Source of the DNA: an uncultured Clostridia bacterium
Lineage (GTDB): Bacteria > Bacillota > Clostridia > Oscillospirales > CAG-272
NCBI GenBank assembly: GCA_947367285.1
Contig: CANBDB010000047.1
Coordinates: forward strand, 1-10,217
Reading direction: 5' to 3'
Length of the DNA stretch: 10,217 nt
The notes beneath the pieces were generated by a model. That model saw nothing but the letters and a program-made list of their open reading frames with translations. It did not search any database and was not told the DNA's origin. Positions within the stretch are counted from its first letter, which is position 1. The number at the start of each line of letters is the position of its first letter. The position numbers and the translations under genes were made by a program. Positions 1 through 7,573 of this stretch are shown piece by piece.

Positions 1-6
1 CTTTAT

Positions 7-35
7 AGTATATCATATATATTATAAAATTACAA
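7..35 (-). promoter_or_regulatory. Putative sigma-A-type promoter for the next gene beyond the left edge
   Basis: On the minus strand a -35-like TTGTAA (35-30) is followed by a 17-nt spacer and a -10-like TATACT (12-7). It lies just past the terminator of the long gene cluster and points out of the window, as expected for the promoter of the next transcription unit. The surrounding DNA is almost pure A/T, so chance matches are likely. The 17-nt spacing and 5/6 match at -10 are the support; the gene it would serve is not visible. Confidence 0.4.
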
Positions 36-67
36 ACATTTTTTTCGTAAAAAAGCGAATTTTTTTC

Positions 68-108
68 AAAAAAACTCCGTCAAATTGTAAAAATTTAACG
101 GAGTTTTT
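68..108 (-). terminator. Rho-independent terminator after yebC
   Basis: An 11-bp inverted repeat pairs positions 70-80 with 98-108 (arms AAAAACTCCGT and ACGGAGTTTTT). After one mismatch it continues for 5 more A/T pairs (82-86 with 92-96). In the minus-strand transcript the stem ends in a run of seven U (74-68). It starts 17 nt after the yebC stop codon and is the only convincing terminator in the window, so it probably ends transcription of the whole cluster. The flanking A-run also makes it partly symmetrical, so it might work in both directions. Confidence 0.88.
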
Positions 109-124
109 AATAAATTATTAATTT

Positions 125-856
125 TTAGTCGTCGCAGTTTTCCCAGTTGTGGTAAACGTTCATTACGTCATCGTGATCCTCAAGATTTTCAATGAGAAGA
201 TTCATATATTTTATATCCTCGGGATTATCAAGAGTGATGTAATTTGATGCAATTTTATCCTTTTCGCAGGATTCAATTTCGTAACCTGCTGCTACAAGTG
301 CATCATTAACTGCATAGAGATCATCGGGCTCGGTATAAATTTCGAACACGTCGCCATCGGAAGAAAAGTCGCTAGCGCCTGCTTCAAGAGCTGTTTCCAT
401 AAGTGCATCCTCATCACTAACGTTTTCCTTGAGAATAATGATTACTCCCTGCTCGCTGAAGAGGTAGCTTACGCAACCTGTTTGACCAAGATTGCCTTTG
501 AATTTAGAAAAGTAAGAACGAACGTCACCTGCAGTTCTATTTCTATTGTCGGTAGATGCCTCTACGATAACAGCAATTCCTGCTGGGCCGTAGCCTTCGT
601 ACACGATTTCTTCGTAAGTTGTGTTGGTCTCACCAAGAGCTTTTTTAATTGTGCGCTCGATATTATCGTTAGGCACGTTGTTGGACTTTGCTTTTGCGAT
701 AAGGTCGCGAAGTTTTGCATTGGTTGTGGGATCACCGCCGCCCGCCTTAACAGCGATAGTGATTTCTTTACCGATTTTTGTAAAGATTTTTGCCTTTTGT
801 GCGTCGGTCTTTTCCTTTTTATGTTTGATATTATTCCATTTACTATGTCCTGACAT
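125..856 (-). CDS. yebC: YebC/PmpR/TACO1 family translation or transcription factor
   Basis: This 243-residue protein belongs to the YebC/TACO1 family (usual length about 240-250). The N-terminus carries the family signature MSGHSKWNNIKHKK (1-14), followed by the helical domain with a KAGGGDP motif (37-43). Next come VYEGYGPAG (85-93), the conserved NRNRTAGDVR segment (104-113) and a GNLGQTGCVSYLF segment (121-133). The end is the typical VYHNW motif. Members have been described as DNA-binding regulators and, more recently, as ribosome-associated factors that help translation of proline-rich stretches; which applies here cannot be told from sequence. The start at 856 is chosen over an in-frame ATG at 880 because the family always begins MSGHSKW. 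A purine-rich GAGAGG sits 8 nt upstream (865-870). It follows argS by 24 nt and is the last gene before the terminator. Confidence 0.95.
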   Translation of the reverse strand: MSGHSKWNNIKHKKEKTDAQKAKIFTKIGKEITIAVKAGGGDPTTNAKLRDLIAKAKSNNVPNDNIERTIKKALGETNTTYEEIVYEGYGPAGIAVIVEASTDNRNRTAGDVRSYFSKFKGNLGQTGCVSYLFSEQGVIIILKENVSDEDALMETALEAGASDFSSDGDVFEIYTEPDDLYAVNDALVAAGYEIESCEKDKIASNYITLDNPEDIKYMNLLIENLEDHDDVMNVYHNWENCDD

Positions 857-880
857 ATTAAATTCCTCTCTTAAATACAA

Positions 881-2593
881 TTAAATTTTAGCGGTTTTTT
901 TCAAGCAAATAAGTTCAAATGCATTACCAAGAACGTAATTAGTAGCCTTGGTAAGAGCTATTCTTGTTGCAACTACCTCAGAGTCAGCAGCTGAAAGAAT
1001 TTGACAGTTATGATAGAATCTATTGAACGCAGTAGCTACGTCGAGAATGTATCTTGTAACAACGGAAGGCTCGTAAGCATCAATTGCTTCAAGCACCTTT
1101 TCGGGGAAACGAGCAAGTGTTTTTACAAGTTCCCTCTCGTCATTAGAGGTAAATACGCAGTTTTCGGGAAGCTTGATCTCGTTAGCTCTTTCAAGGAGTG
1201 AGCAAGTTCTAGCATATGTGTACTGAACGTAGGGACCGGTATTTCCGTCAAAGGACAACGCATCTTCAAGAACGAAGTTGATGTCTCTTATTCTATTGCT
1301 GGAAAGATAGTAGAATACTATAGCTCCAACACCAACAGCCTCGGCAACAGCTGCTTTGTTTTCAAGGTTCGGATTCTTCTCTTCCATAATGTCGGAAACC
1401 TTATCAATAGCCTGAGCAAAGAGATCCTTAAGAAGAATAACGTTACCTGTTCTTGTAGCAAGCTTTGCACCGTTGATACTTACAGTACCGTAAGGAACGT
1501 GTACAAGCTTGTCGTGCCAATCATATCCCATAAGTTCAACTACCTTGAACCACTGAGCAAAGTGCAAGCTCTGTCCTGCGCTTGTTACATAGATCGCCTT
1601 ATCAAAATTATATTCCTGCTTTCTATAAACAGCAGCTGCGATATCACGAGTGGGATAGAGTGTTGAGCCGTCGCGCTTAAGAATAAGGCAAGGAGGCATG
1701 TTATATTCTTCAAGGTCAACGATAGACGCACCATCGTCGATTTTCAAAAGATTCATATCACGGAGCTTTTGTACCTGTGCAGGCATTTTGTCCGTATAGA
1801 AGCTTTCACCCTTGTAGCTATCAAATTCAATTCCGAGCTGAGCGTAGGTCTTTTTGTATTCGGCAATGGAAATTTCAATGAACCATTTCCAAAGAGAAAT
1901 ATTCTCCTCATCGCCAAGCTCGAGCTTATGGAATTCAGCTCTTGCTTCATCGTTGAGTGCAGGATTCTCTTCAGCAGCGTGATGGAATTTAACGTAGAGT
2001 TCAACGAGCTTATCGATACCGCCTGCATTAATTGCATCTCTATCGCCCCACATTTTGTATGCAACGATCATTTTACCAAACTGAGTTCCCCAGTCACCGA
2101 GGTAGTTAATGCCAACACAATCGTATCCCACGAACTCGTGAAGCTTTTTGAGGGAATGTCCGATTACTGTTGTTCCAAGATGACCGATATGAAAGGGTTT
2201 AGCAACGTTGGGAGATGAGTAGTCGAGTACAACTGTTTTTCCCTCTCCAAATGTAGCGGAGCCATATTTATCGCCCTTTACAAGAACTTCGGTGTTTATA
2301 ATACTTGAAAGATATTCGTCGCTGATACTGATATTGAGGTATCCATTCACTGCTTCTGCGTGCTTAATGGAAGCATCTTCAAGAGCATTTGCAATGGTTT
2401 GTGCAATTTGAACGGGTGAGCGACGAAGAGAGCGTGAAAGCTTAAAGCAAGGAAGCGCTACGTCTCCCATTGTAGTATCGGGGGGATATTCAAGCATTTG
2501 TGCAAGCTCGTTTGCAGTAATAGTGGTTTCACCAAAATTTGCTTCGATAGCTGCCAATACCTTTTCAGAAACTATTTTCTTAAAGTTTTGCAT
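881..2593 (-). CDS. argS: Arginyl-tRNA synthetase
   Basis: This 570-residue class I aminoacyl-tRNA synthetase attaches arginine to tRNA-Arg in the cytoplasm. The order of domains is standard. The N-terminal ArgRS add-on domain (about 1-95) contains GDVALPCFKLSRSLRRSP (43-60). The catalytic Rossmann fold has VVLDYSSPNVAKPFHIGHLG with the HIGH motif at 135-138, and NYLGDWGTQFGK (163-174). The KMSKS-loop equivalent is KLATRTGNVI (377-386), a variant without the canonical second lysine, as in many ArgRS. The C-terminal DALR-type anticodon-binding helical domain (about 455-570) includes NTGPYVQYTYAR. The C-terminus is LICLKKTAKI rather than the frequent ending in EKM or ERM. An AAAGG (2601-2605) lies 7 nt before the ATG. 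It is 28 nt downstream of recN. Its placement behind an arginine regulator and recN could be coincidental, and no T-box leader fits in the small gap. Confidence 0.97.
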   Translation of the reverse strand: MQNFKKIVSEKVLAAIEANFGETTITANELAQMLEYPPDTTMGDVALPCFKLSRSLRRSPVQIAQTIANALEDASIKHAEAVNGYLNISISDEYLSSIINTEVLVKGDKYGSATFGEGKTVVLDYSSPNVAKPFHIGHLGTTVIGHSLKKLHEFVGYDCVGINYLGDWGTQFGKMIVAYKMWGDRDAINAGGIDKLVELYVKFHHAAEENPALNDEARAEFHKLELGDEENISLWKWFIEISIAEYKKTYAQLGIEFDSYKGESFYTDKMPAQVQKLRDMNLLKIDDGASIVDLEEYNMPPCLILKRDGSTLYPTRDIAAAVYRKQEYNFDKAIYVTSAGQSLHFAQWFKVVELMGYDWHDKLVHVPYGTVSINGAKLATRTGNVILLKDLFAQAIDKVSDIMEEKNPNLENKAAVAEAVGVGAIVFYYLSSNRIRDINFVLEDALSFDGNTGPYVQYTYARTCSLLERANEIKLPENCVFTSNDERELVKTLARFPEKVLEAIDAYEPSVVTRYILDVATAFNRFYHNCQILSAADSEVVATRIALTKATNYVLGNAFELICLKKTAKI

Positions 2594-2621
2594 AAATTTA
2601 CCTTTCTATGTTTTATGAAAA

Positions 2622-4289
2622 TTATAATCTTTTTCCTTCGTTTATCATTTCCTCTGCGGCGAGTATTTGATTTTGTGTTACATTAAGACCGCCGAGAATT
2701 CTAGCAACTTCGTTAATTCTTGCATCATTATCAAGCAATCGGAGTGTAGTTTGTGTAGCTCCATTTACTTCGGATTTAGAAACGAGATAGTGATTATCCG
2801 CAAGTGATGCAATTTGCGCTGAGTGAGTTACACAAAGCACTTGAACGTGTTTTGCTATTTCTTTTAATTTTATACCTACCTTGCGAGAGGTCTTTCCGGA
2901 AATTCCTGTATCAATCTCATCAAAAATAACGCTTGTGATACCGTCTTTATCAAGAAGAATACTTTTAATGGCAAGCATAATTCGTGAAAGTTCACCGCCT
3001 GATGCAATCTTTGCCATTGGCATCGGCAGTTGACCCGCATTAGTAGAAATCAAGAATTCTACTACATCTTTTCCTGTTGATAGAGGTACGGGTGAGTCCT
3101 TAAAATCAATTACAAATCGAGCCTTGGGCATTTCAAGAAATTCAAGTTGGTTCATAATTTTATCCTGGAGCTCTATTGCGGCTTTTTTGCGTGCTTCACT
3201 CAACAAAAGTGCTTTGGAATTAAGTTCTTGAGAAACCATGGCAAGCTCCGCTTCAGTTTGCTCAATCAAATACTCGGAATTTTCCATATCAGCTATTTTT
3301 GTGCCAAGTTCTTTTCTAAAAACCAAAATCTCATCAATAGTATTGCCGTATTTCTTTTTAAGACGGCTGATGGCATTTAGACGCGAACCAATTTTATCGA
3401 GTAACTTATCCGCGTTTTCGCCATTGTCTTGACCAAAATCGTTGATTGTGTCTGCAATGTCCGAGATTTCGTATCTGATTTGAATGAGCTTTTCGTTGAG
3501 TTCATTCGTTTGCGGTATGCAATCACGAAGATGTGAGAGCGAGGATGTAGCCTTGTCCAAGAGAGCGGTAACGCTACGCTCGGATCCTTGAAGTACATGA
3601 TATGTAAAATTAGAGTGTTTTTGAATCTTTTCTATATTGGATAGTCTTTTTTCTTCGGTGAGGAGCTTCTCCTCTTCACCGACCTTAGGATTGACCTCGT
3701 CAATTTCATTTGCTTGAAACTGATATACGTCGTAAAGGCGTGCACGTTCCTTATCCAAGTTTTTCAACTCGGTAAGCTTGTCGGTAAGAGAATTGTACGA
3801 ATTGTATGTTACCGAATAATCATCTCTAAAAGACGATAAATTTGCAAACCAGTCTAAAACATTGAGATGCTCGCTTTTTTGCATCAGCTTTTGGTTATCA
3901 TTCTGCCCGTGAATTGAGATAAGGTTGGATGCTATATCCTTCGCAATGGATTGAGTCACGGTTTGTCCATTGAGCTTGACAACTGTTTTGCCGTCAACGT
4001 TAAATGAACGTTGTAAAATCAAGCTATCCTCATTTTCAAATCCCAACTCAACGAGTTTGGATTGAACCTCTTCTGGAACAGTCTCAAAGGTGGCTCGTAT
4101 TAGTGCTTCTCGTTCACCGTGTCTTATCTTCCCTTTAATTGGTCGGGAGCCGAGCAAGATACCGATGCAATCCATAATAACTGACTTTCCGGCACCGGTT
4201 TCACCGGTTAAGGTGGAAAAACCGCTACTGAAATCAATATTAAGTTCCTTGACTACCGCTATATTTCGTATGTATAGCGAGGTTATCAT
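2622..4289 (-). CDS. recN: DNA repair protein RecN
   Basis: RecN is an SMC-like ATPase that binds DNA ends and helps recombinational repair of double-strand breaks. This copy has 555 residues, close to the usual 550-575. The N-terminal half-ATPase has Walker A GETGAGKS (29-36) and an ISIHGQNDNQ Q-loop-like segment (124-133). The middle (about 150-380) is charged and helical, consistent with the coiled coil. The C-terminal half has the ABC signature ASGGELSR (429-436), Walker B VIFDEID (454-460) with the following TGISG, and a CVTHSAQIA segment (486-494). All ATPase motifs look intact. The ATG overlaps the argR stop by 4 nt (ATGA), so translation is probably coupled. GAGGT at 4296-4300 gives a ribosome site 6 nt upstream. 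In B. subtilis recN also follows the arginine repressor gene. Confidence 0.97.
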   Translation of the reverse strand: MITSLYIRNIAVVKELNIDFSSGFSTLTGETGAGKSVIMDCIGILLGSRPIKGKIRHGEREALIRATFETVPEEVQSKLVELGFENEDSLILQRSFNVDGKTVVKLNGQTVTQSIAKDIASNLISIHGQNDNQKLMQKSEHLNVLDWFANLSSFRDDYSVTYNSYNSLTDKLTELKNLDKERARLYDVYQFQANEIDEVNPKVGEEEKLLTEEKRLSNIEKIQKHSNFTYHVLQGSERSVTALLDKATSSLSHLRDCIPQTNELNEKLIQIRYEISDIADTINDFGQDNGENADKLLDKIGSRLNAISRLKKKYGNTIDEILVFRKELGTKIADMENSEYLIEQTEAELAMVSQELNSKALLLSEARKKAAIELQDKIMNQLEFLEMPKARFVIDFKDSPVPLSTGKDVVEFLISTNAGQLPMPMAKIASGGELSRIMLAIKSILLDKDGITSVIFDEIDTGISGKTSRKVGIKLKEIAKHVQVLCVTHSAQIASLADNHYLVSKSEVNGATQTTLRLLDNDARINEVARILGGLNVTQNQILAAEEMINEGKRL

Positions 4290-4747
4290 TTAGTTACCTC
4301 GGACATCATAGTCTTGATTTTTGCGCCAATAATTTGCGCTACGTCTGAATCGGTGGTAACCACTATAATGGTATCGTCACCTGCAACACAACCGAGAATA
4401 TCGTCGGATTTAATGTTGTCAATTCCTGTCGCAACCGCTTGTGCCATACCGGGATGTGTTTTGATAACAACTATATTCATAGCACAATTAACTGAGATTA
4501 TGAGGTAAGTTAAAGACGCATTTAATTTGTTAATATCGTTATTGGCAGCAATTTTGGGAAATGCATAATAATACCCATTTTTACCGTCGGATATTTTTGT
4601 AAGATTGAGTTCTCTAATGTCTCTTGACATGGTTGCTTGCGTTGCGCTGAAGCCACAAGCCTTGAGACGATTTATAAGCTCGTCTTGAGTATCAATCTTG
4701 CAATTTTCAATTATTTCTTTTATTTTTTCCTGGCGTTGCTTTTTCAT
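4286..4747 (-). CDS. argR: Arginine repressor ArgR/AhrC
   Basis: This 153-residue protein is a hexameric arginine-sensing repressor of arginine biosynthesis genes (and an activator of catabolic genes in some species). The N-terminal winged helix-turn-helix has FSATQATMSRDIREL (33-47), where the family recognition helix carries S-R-D-I. The C-terminal trimerisation and arginine-binding domain contains THPGMAQAV (97-105) and the conserved GCVAGDDT (119-126), whose aspartates contact L-arginine in characterised homologues. The ATG has an AGGAG (4754-4758) 6 nt upstream. It lies 15 nt after nadK and overlaps recN by 4 nt. I saw no convincing ARG-box pair in the short spacer before it, so its regulon is likely elsewhere on the chromosome. 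Confidence 0.95.
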   Translation of the reverse strand: MKKQRQEKIKEIIENCKIDTQDELINRLKACGFSATQATMSRDIRELNLTKISDGKNGYYYAFPKIAANNDINKLNASLTYLIISVNCAMNIVVIKTHPGMAQAVATGIDNIKSDDILGCVAGDDTIIVVTTDSDVAQIIGAKIKTMMSEVTK

Positions 4748-4762
4748 ATTTAACTCCTGAAA

Positions 4763-5638
4763 TTAATAATTGTTATTCATTTTTTGGCTTAAAATATCAT
4801 AGAAGGAGCAATCCTTGAGACGAACAAGCTTTACTGTATACTCGGACTTGTCAATGGAAACTACGTCGTTTTTGAATAGCTCGCAATTAGCTTTTCCGTC
4901 AATGGTAAGCATAAGGGATTTCTCGCGTACGGATACGTTCTTGATATTGATTTTAGTCTTGTCTGAAAAAATTAACTGTCTTGATATAAAGGAGTGAGGA
5001 CAAATGGGTGTAACAAGCATACACTCAACCTTGGGATCCGCAATTGATCCTCCCGCGCTCATTGCATATGCAGTTGAACCCGTGGGAGTTGAAACTATAA
5101 GTCCGTCGGCTCTATATGTTGTAATGAGATTGTTTTCGGCATAGAGCTCAAGATTAATAATTCTTGAAACTGAACCGTTGGAAATTACCGCATCATTAAG
5201 TGCAAAAGATGAGTATTTAACGACACCGTCGGGATTAGTAACACGAATGCCAAGCATATTTCTTTCGTCGATCGTGTAGTCGCCCTCAATGATTTTAGTT
5301 AGGCTGGAAAGCTCATCCATCTCAAGCTCGGCCATATATCCAAGGTGGCCAAGGTTGATTCCAAGTATCGGCTTACCTCTTTTTGCCATTCTCTTGGCGC
5401 AATCGAGGATGGTTCCGTCGCCGCCAAGTGCTATAACAAGATCAGCCTCGTCATAGAGCTTCTCAATGGGTAAGAAATAAATATTGCCACGGTAATTTTT
5501 CATTGCAAGAACTCTATCCTTGCTATACTGGGACACAAGGATTTTGCAATCGTATTTGAGAAGATAATTGGTTACCTTTAATGCGGCAGAAGCCTTGTCA
5601 GGTATGTTGAAATTGGTTACTATTGCTATTTTTTTCAT
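4763..5638 (-). CDS. nadK: NAD kinase (ATP-NAD kinase)
   Basis: NAD kinase phosphorylates the adenosine ribose of NAD to give NADP, controlling the cell's NADP(H) pool. The 291-residue protein has the family GGDGT motif at 72-76 and NLGHLGYM (95-102). It also has LNDAVI (147-152) and the NAD-binding RADGLIVSTPTGSTAY stretch (176-191) followed by SAGGSI. A late IDGK (246-249) belongs to the C-terminal beta-sandwich. Length and motifs are those of an intact bacterial enzyme. AAAGGA at 5646-5651 lies 7 nt before the ATG. It is the only gene in the cluster preceded by a spacer longer than 30 nt (67 nt after tlyA). The tlyA-nadK-argR order is common in Clostridia, whereas B. subtilis lacks nadK at this position. 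Confidence 0.96.
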   Translation of the reverse strand: MKKIAIVTNFNIPDKASAALKVTNYLLKYDCKILVSQYSKDRVLAMKNYRGNIYFLPIEKLYDEADLVIALGGDGTILDCAKRMAKRGKPILGINLGHLGYMAELEMDELSSLTKIIEGDYTIDERNMLGIRVTNPDGVVKYSSFALNDAVISNGSVSRIINLELYAENNLITTYRADGLIVSTPTGSTAYAMSAGGSIADPKVECMLVTPICPHSFISRQLIFSDKTKINIKNVSVREKSLMLTIDGKANCELFKNDVVSIDKSEYTVKLVRLKDCSFYDILSQKMNNNY

Positions 5639-5652
5639 TTGTGGTTCCTTTC

Positions 5653-5674
5653 ATATCCGTGCAACGCGGGATAT
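5653..5674 (-). repeat. Small inverted repeat in the tlyA-nadK spacer
   Basis: Arms ATATCC (5653-5658) and GGATAT (5669-5674) flank a 10-nt loop in the 67-nt leader of nadK. A second pairing, TCCGTG (5656-5661) with CACGGA (5691-5696), uses some of the same bases, so the two stems exclude each other. Neither is followed by a U-run, so this is not a terminator. The stems are short and may be chance. Confidence 0.3.
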
Positions 5675-5705
5675 TCTGGTTACGTAAAAACACGGAAGAA
5701 GTAAA

Positions 5706-6491
5706 TTATTTATTGCGTGTTACCGAGTTGATTTTTATCTCGGTGACAAGATTTTCGATTTTATCGCATTTTTTGAAGTGGGCTAAATACTCGACGTTAC
5801 CGGTACCGCCTACTATGGGCGAAACAGTTAAGTCAATGCAGGATAGTCCGCAAATAGTAGCACTGTCAATTACAGTGTGGATAGCGCGCGCGTGTTGCTT
5901 TGCGCTCTTAACAATTCCTTGCGAATTAAGTGCCGCTTTGCCACATTCAAATTGCGGTTTAATAAGCGATATGAATTCCCCGCCATCTTTAAGCACTGTG
6001 GCTATTGACGGATGAATTAAAGTTTGTGATATGAATGATACGTCTATCACAATGAGATCGAACTTGCAAGGAAAATCCTCGCTTGTCATAAAACGAGCAT
6101 TGAATTTTTCATAGGAAATTACTCGCTCGTCATCTTCAAGCAAGGGATCTAACTGACTATGTCCGGAATCTATTGCATAAACGGTTTTCGCACCGTTTTG
6201 AAGTAGACAATCGGTAAATCCGCCCGTTGAAGCACCTATATCCAAGCAAGTTTTATTAAGAGCACTTATCTTGAATATATCAAGTGCGTGAGCAAGCTTT
6301 TCGCCACCACGGCTAACGAATCGGGGTTTATTGATAATGTCAACCTTGTGGTAGGTAGACTCGTCAATGTCAAATGATGGCTTTGGTATCTTGATATTAT
6401 CTATTATTACATTGCCTGACTCAATTAAGGTCTTAGCATTTTGACGGCTTTTGGCATAGCCGAAATTGAACAAATATATATCGGCTCGCAT
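5706..6491 (-). CDS. tlyA: TlyA family S4-domain RNA methyltransferase (haemolysin A family)
   Basis: This 261-residue protein pairs an N-terminal S4 RNA-binding domain (about 1-60) with a FtsJ/RrmJ-type SAM-dependent methyltransferase domain. The SAM loop is DIGASTGGFTD (84-94). The candidate K-D-K-E tetrad of this fold is visible: K65 in SRGGEKL, D150 in VIDVSFIS, K178 in IKPQFE and E234 in GNVEYL. SPIVGGTGN (224-232) is the usual C-terminal motif. The characterised mycobacterial TlyA 2'-O-methylates 16S and 23S rRNA at cytidines and affects capreomycin sensitivity; activity here is inferred from family. The older haemolysin label is probably misleading. A GAGGGAG (6499-6505) lies 7 nt before the ATG. 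The gene begins 1 nt after the ispA stop, with no dxs between them. Confidence 0.94.
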   Translation of the reverse strand: MRADIYLFNFGYAKSRQNAKTLIESGNVIIDNIKIPKPSFDIDESTYHKVDIINKPRFVSRGGEKLAHALDIFKISALNKTCLDIGASTGGFTDCLLQNGAKTVYAIDSGHSQLDPLLEDDERVISYEKFNARFMTSEDFPCKFDLIVIDVSFISQTLIHPSIATVLKDGGEFISLIKPQFECGKAALNSQGIVKSAKQHARAIHTVIDSATICGLSCIDLTVSPIVGGTGNVEYLAHFKKCDKIENLVTEIKINSVTRNK

Positions 6492-6492
6492 A

Positions 6493-7344
6493 TTAATACT
6501 CCCTCTTAATTAGATACTCGGCGAGGCTTTTTAGTGTTCCATCGTCGATGGAGGAAATTGCATCAATGCCCATTTCGGTTAAATTGATCGCATATCTTGT
6601 AGCCTCGTCCAAACTCATAAAAGATGTAAAGGTATTCAATTCCCTTTTACCCTCGTTATAATCGAGTATGTCATCAATTATTTGAAAAGCTAGTCCAACG
6701 TTTTGGGCATATTTGATCAATGCCTTATATTTTTCATCTTGATCATCTATGCCTGCAGCAAGACAACCAAGCTGGGCTGAGGCTGAAATAAGCTGCCCTG
6801 TTTTGAGCTGGTGTAATTTTATTAAGTCTTCAAGTGAGATGTTATCCGTTGACGGAACTGTATCAAGTGCTTGACCCGCAAGCATTCCCATATCTCCTGC
6901 ACATTGCGTGAGTATCTTTACTGCCCGGGAATTAGTAGCAGAAGAACAATGTGGGTTGTTTATAGCCACTTCAAATGCCTTGATTAGCATTGCATCGCCT
7001 GCAAGTAATGCAAGTGTTTCACCATATGCCTTGTGAGTTGATGCCTTGCCCCGCCTCATATCATCATTGTCCATACAGGGCATGTCATCATGAATAAGGG
7101 ACGACGCGTGGATCATTTCAATAGCGCAGGCATAAGGGATTGCGGCATCTACATTGCCGCCAAGCATTTTAGTGATATGCAAAAGAAGAAATGATCTAAT
7201 TCTTTTGCCACCACCGAGCAGGCCATATCGCTGCGCTTCAAGGAGTCCGTTGTGAGCGCATGAATTTGTTGGATAGCAATTAGAAAGCTCCCTTTCCATT
7301 AAAATGGAGTTTTCTAATAATTGGTCTTTTATACTTTTAGGCAT
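6493..7344 (-). CDS. ispA: Trans-isoprenyl diphosphate synthase (farnesyl/geranylgeranyl diphosphate synthase)
   Basis: This 283-residue all-helical enzyme condenses isopentenyl diphosphate with allylic diphosphates to make C15 or longer prenyl chains for undecaprenyl phosphate, quinones and related lipids. Substrate-binding GGGKRIR is at 44-50. The first aspartate-rich motif is DDMPCMD (86-92), continuing NDDMRRG. KTG is at 181-183, and the second motif FQIIDDILD is at 220-228. The end IKREY matches the family C-terminal basic pattern. Residue 81, five before the first motif and usually Tyr or Phe in bacterial FPP synthases, is Ser, so the product could be longer than C15. The ATG at 7344 overlaps the xseB stop by 8 nt. 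A TTG codon at 7350 is also in frame, but the ATG matches the overlap pattern of neighbouring junctions. No Shine-Dalgarno is visible for either start, suggesting coupling to xseB. Confidence 0.95.
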   Translation of the reverse strand: MPKSIKDQLLENSILMERELSNCYPTNSCAHNGLLEAQRYGLLGGGKRIRSFLLLHITKMLGGNVDAAIPYACAIEMIHASSLIHDDMPCMDNDDMRRGKASTHKAYGETLALLAGDAMLIKAFEVAINNPHCSSATNSRAVKILTQCAGDMGMLAGQALDTVPSTDNISLEDLIKLHQLKTGQLISASAQLGCLAAGIDDQDEKYKALIKYAQNVGLAFQIIDDILDYNEGKRELNTFTSFMSLDEATRYAINLTEMGIDAISSIDDGTLKSLAEYLIKREY

Positions 7345-7573
7345 TTTCAAAAAAGTCTTTTTCGGTCATTTCACCGTTTTCGTTTTTGGAAAGCACTTTG
7401 ATTTTTCTTTCGGCATTTTCGAGTGCTGAGTTGCAAAATCTCACGAGGCTTACGCCTTCTTCATAAAGGCTAAGAGAGTCGTCAAGTGAAAGATTGCCTT
7501 TTTCAAGCATTCTTACGATTTCTTCAAGACGCGCGGATGCGCTCTCAAAAGTTAATGTTTTATCGTTAGTCAT
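7337..7573 (-). CDS. xseB: Exodeoxyribonuclease VII small subunit
   Basis: This 78-residue protein is the small subunit of exonuclease VII, which binds several copies along the large subunit and modulates its single-stranded DNA degradation. The family pattern is plain: TFESASARLEEIVRMLEKG (8-26), LSLDDSLSLYEEGVSL (28-43) and a C-x-x-x-L-x-x-A-E-R-K-I segment (47-58). An in-frame upstream ATG at 7603 would add ten residues. I chose 7573 because GGAGG (7580-7584) sits 6 nt before it and because the family begins close to this point. The start overlaps the xseA stop by 8 nt, consistent with coupled synthesis of the two subunits. Confidence 0.94.
   Translation of the reverse strand: MTNDKTLTFESASARLEEIVRMLEKGNLSLDDSLSLYEEGVSLVRFCNSALENAERKIKVLSKNENGEMTEKDFFENA

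Noticed and set aside
38..66. Possible second hairpin just left of the terminator (TTCG at 44-47 with CGAA at 56-59, amid A and T runs)
   Set aside because: Only four base pairs besides A/T runs; too weak to call a terminator or structure.
482..853. 123-codon plus-strand frame rich in Cys and Phe opposite yebC
   Set aside because: The composition follows from the complement of Lys- and Asp-rich yebC codons; no ribosome site or domain supports it.
881..930. Unusual argS C-terminus as a possible frameshift
   Set aside because: The LICLKK ending is compatible with known clostridial-type ArgRS tails, and length and frame are normal, so no break is supported.
1753..2064. 103-codon minus-strand frame inside argS
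   Set aside because: Out of frame with the well-conserved argS catalytic core and without any family resemblance.
1769..2218. 149-codon plus-strand open frame opposite argS
   Set aside because: It lies wholly within argS on the other strand, has no recognisable domain, and argS is fully supported in its own frame.
5623..6015. 130-codon plus-strand open frame opposite tlyA and the nadK leader
   Set aside because: Its translation is not recognisable and it covers the conserved catalytic part of tlyA; most likely a shadow frame.
7345..7350. TTG start at 7350 for the prenyl synthase
   Set aside because: It adds only two residues, has no better ribosome site, and the ATG at 7344 gives the same 8-nt overlap seen at two other junctions.
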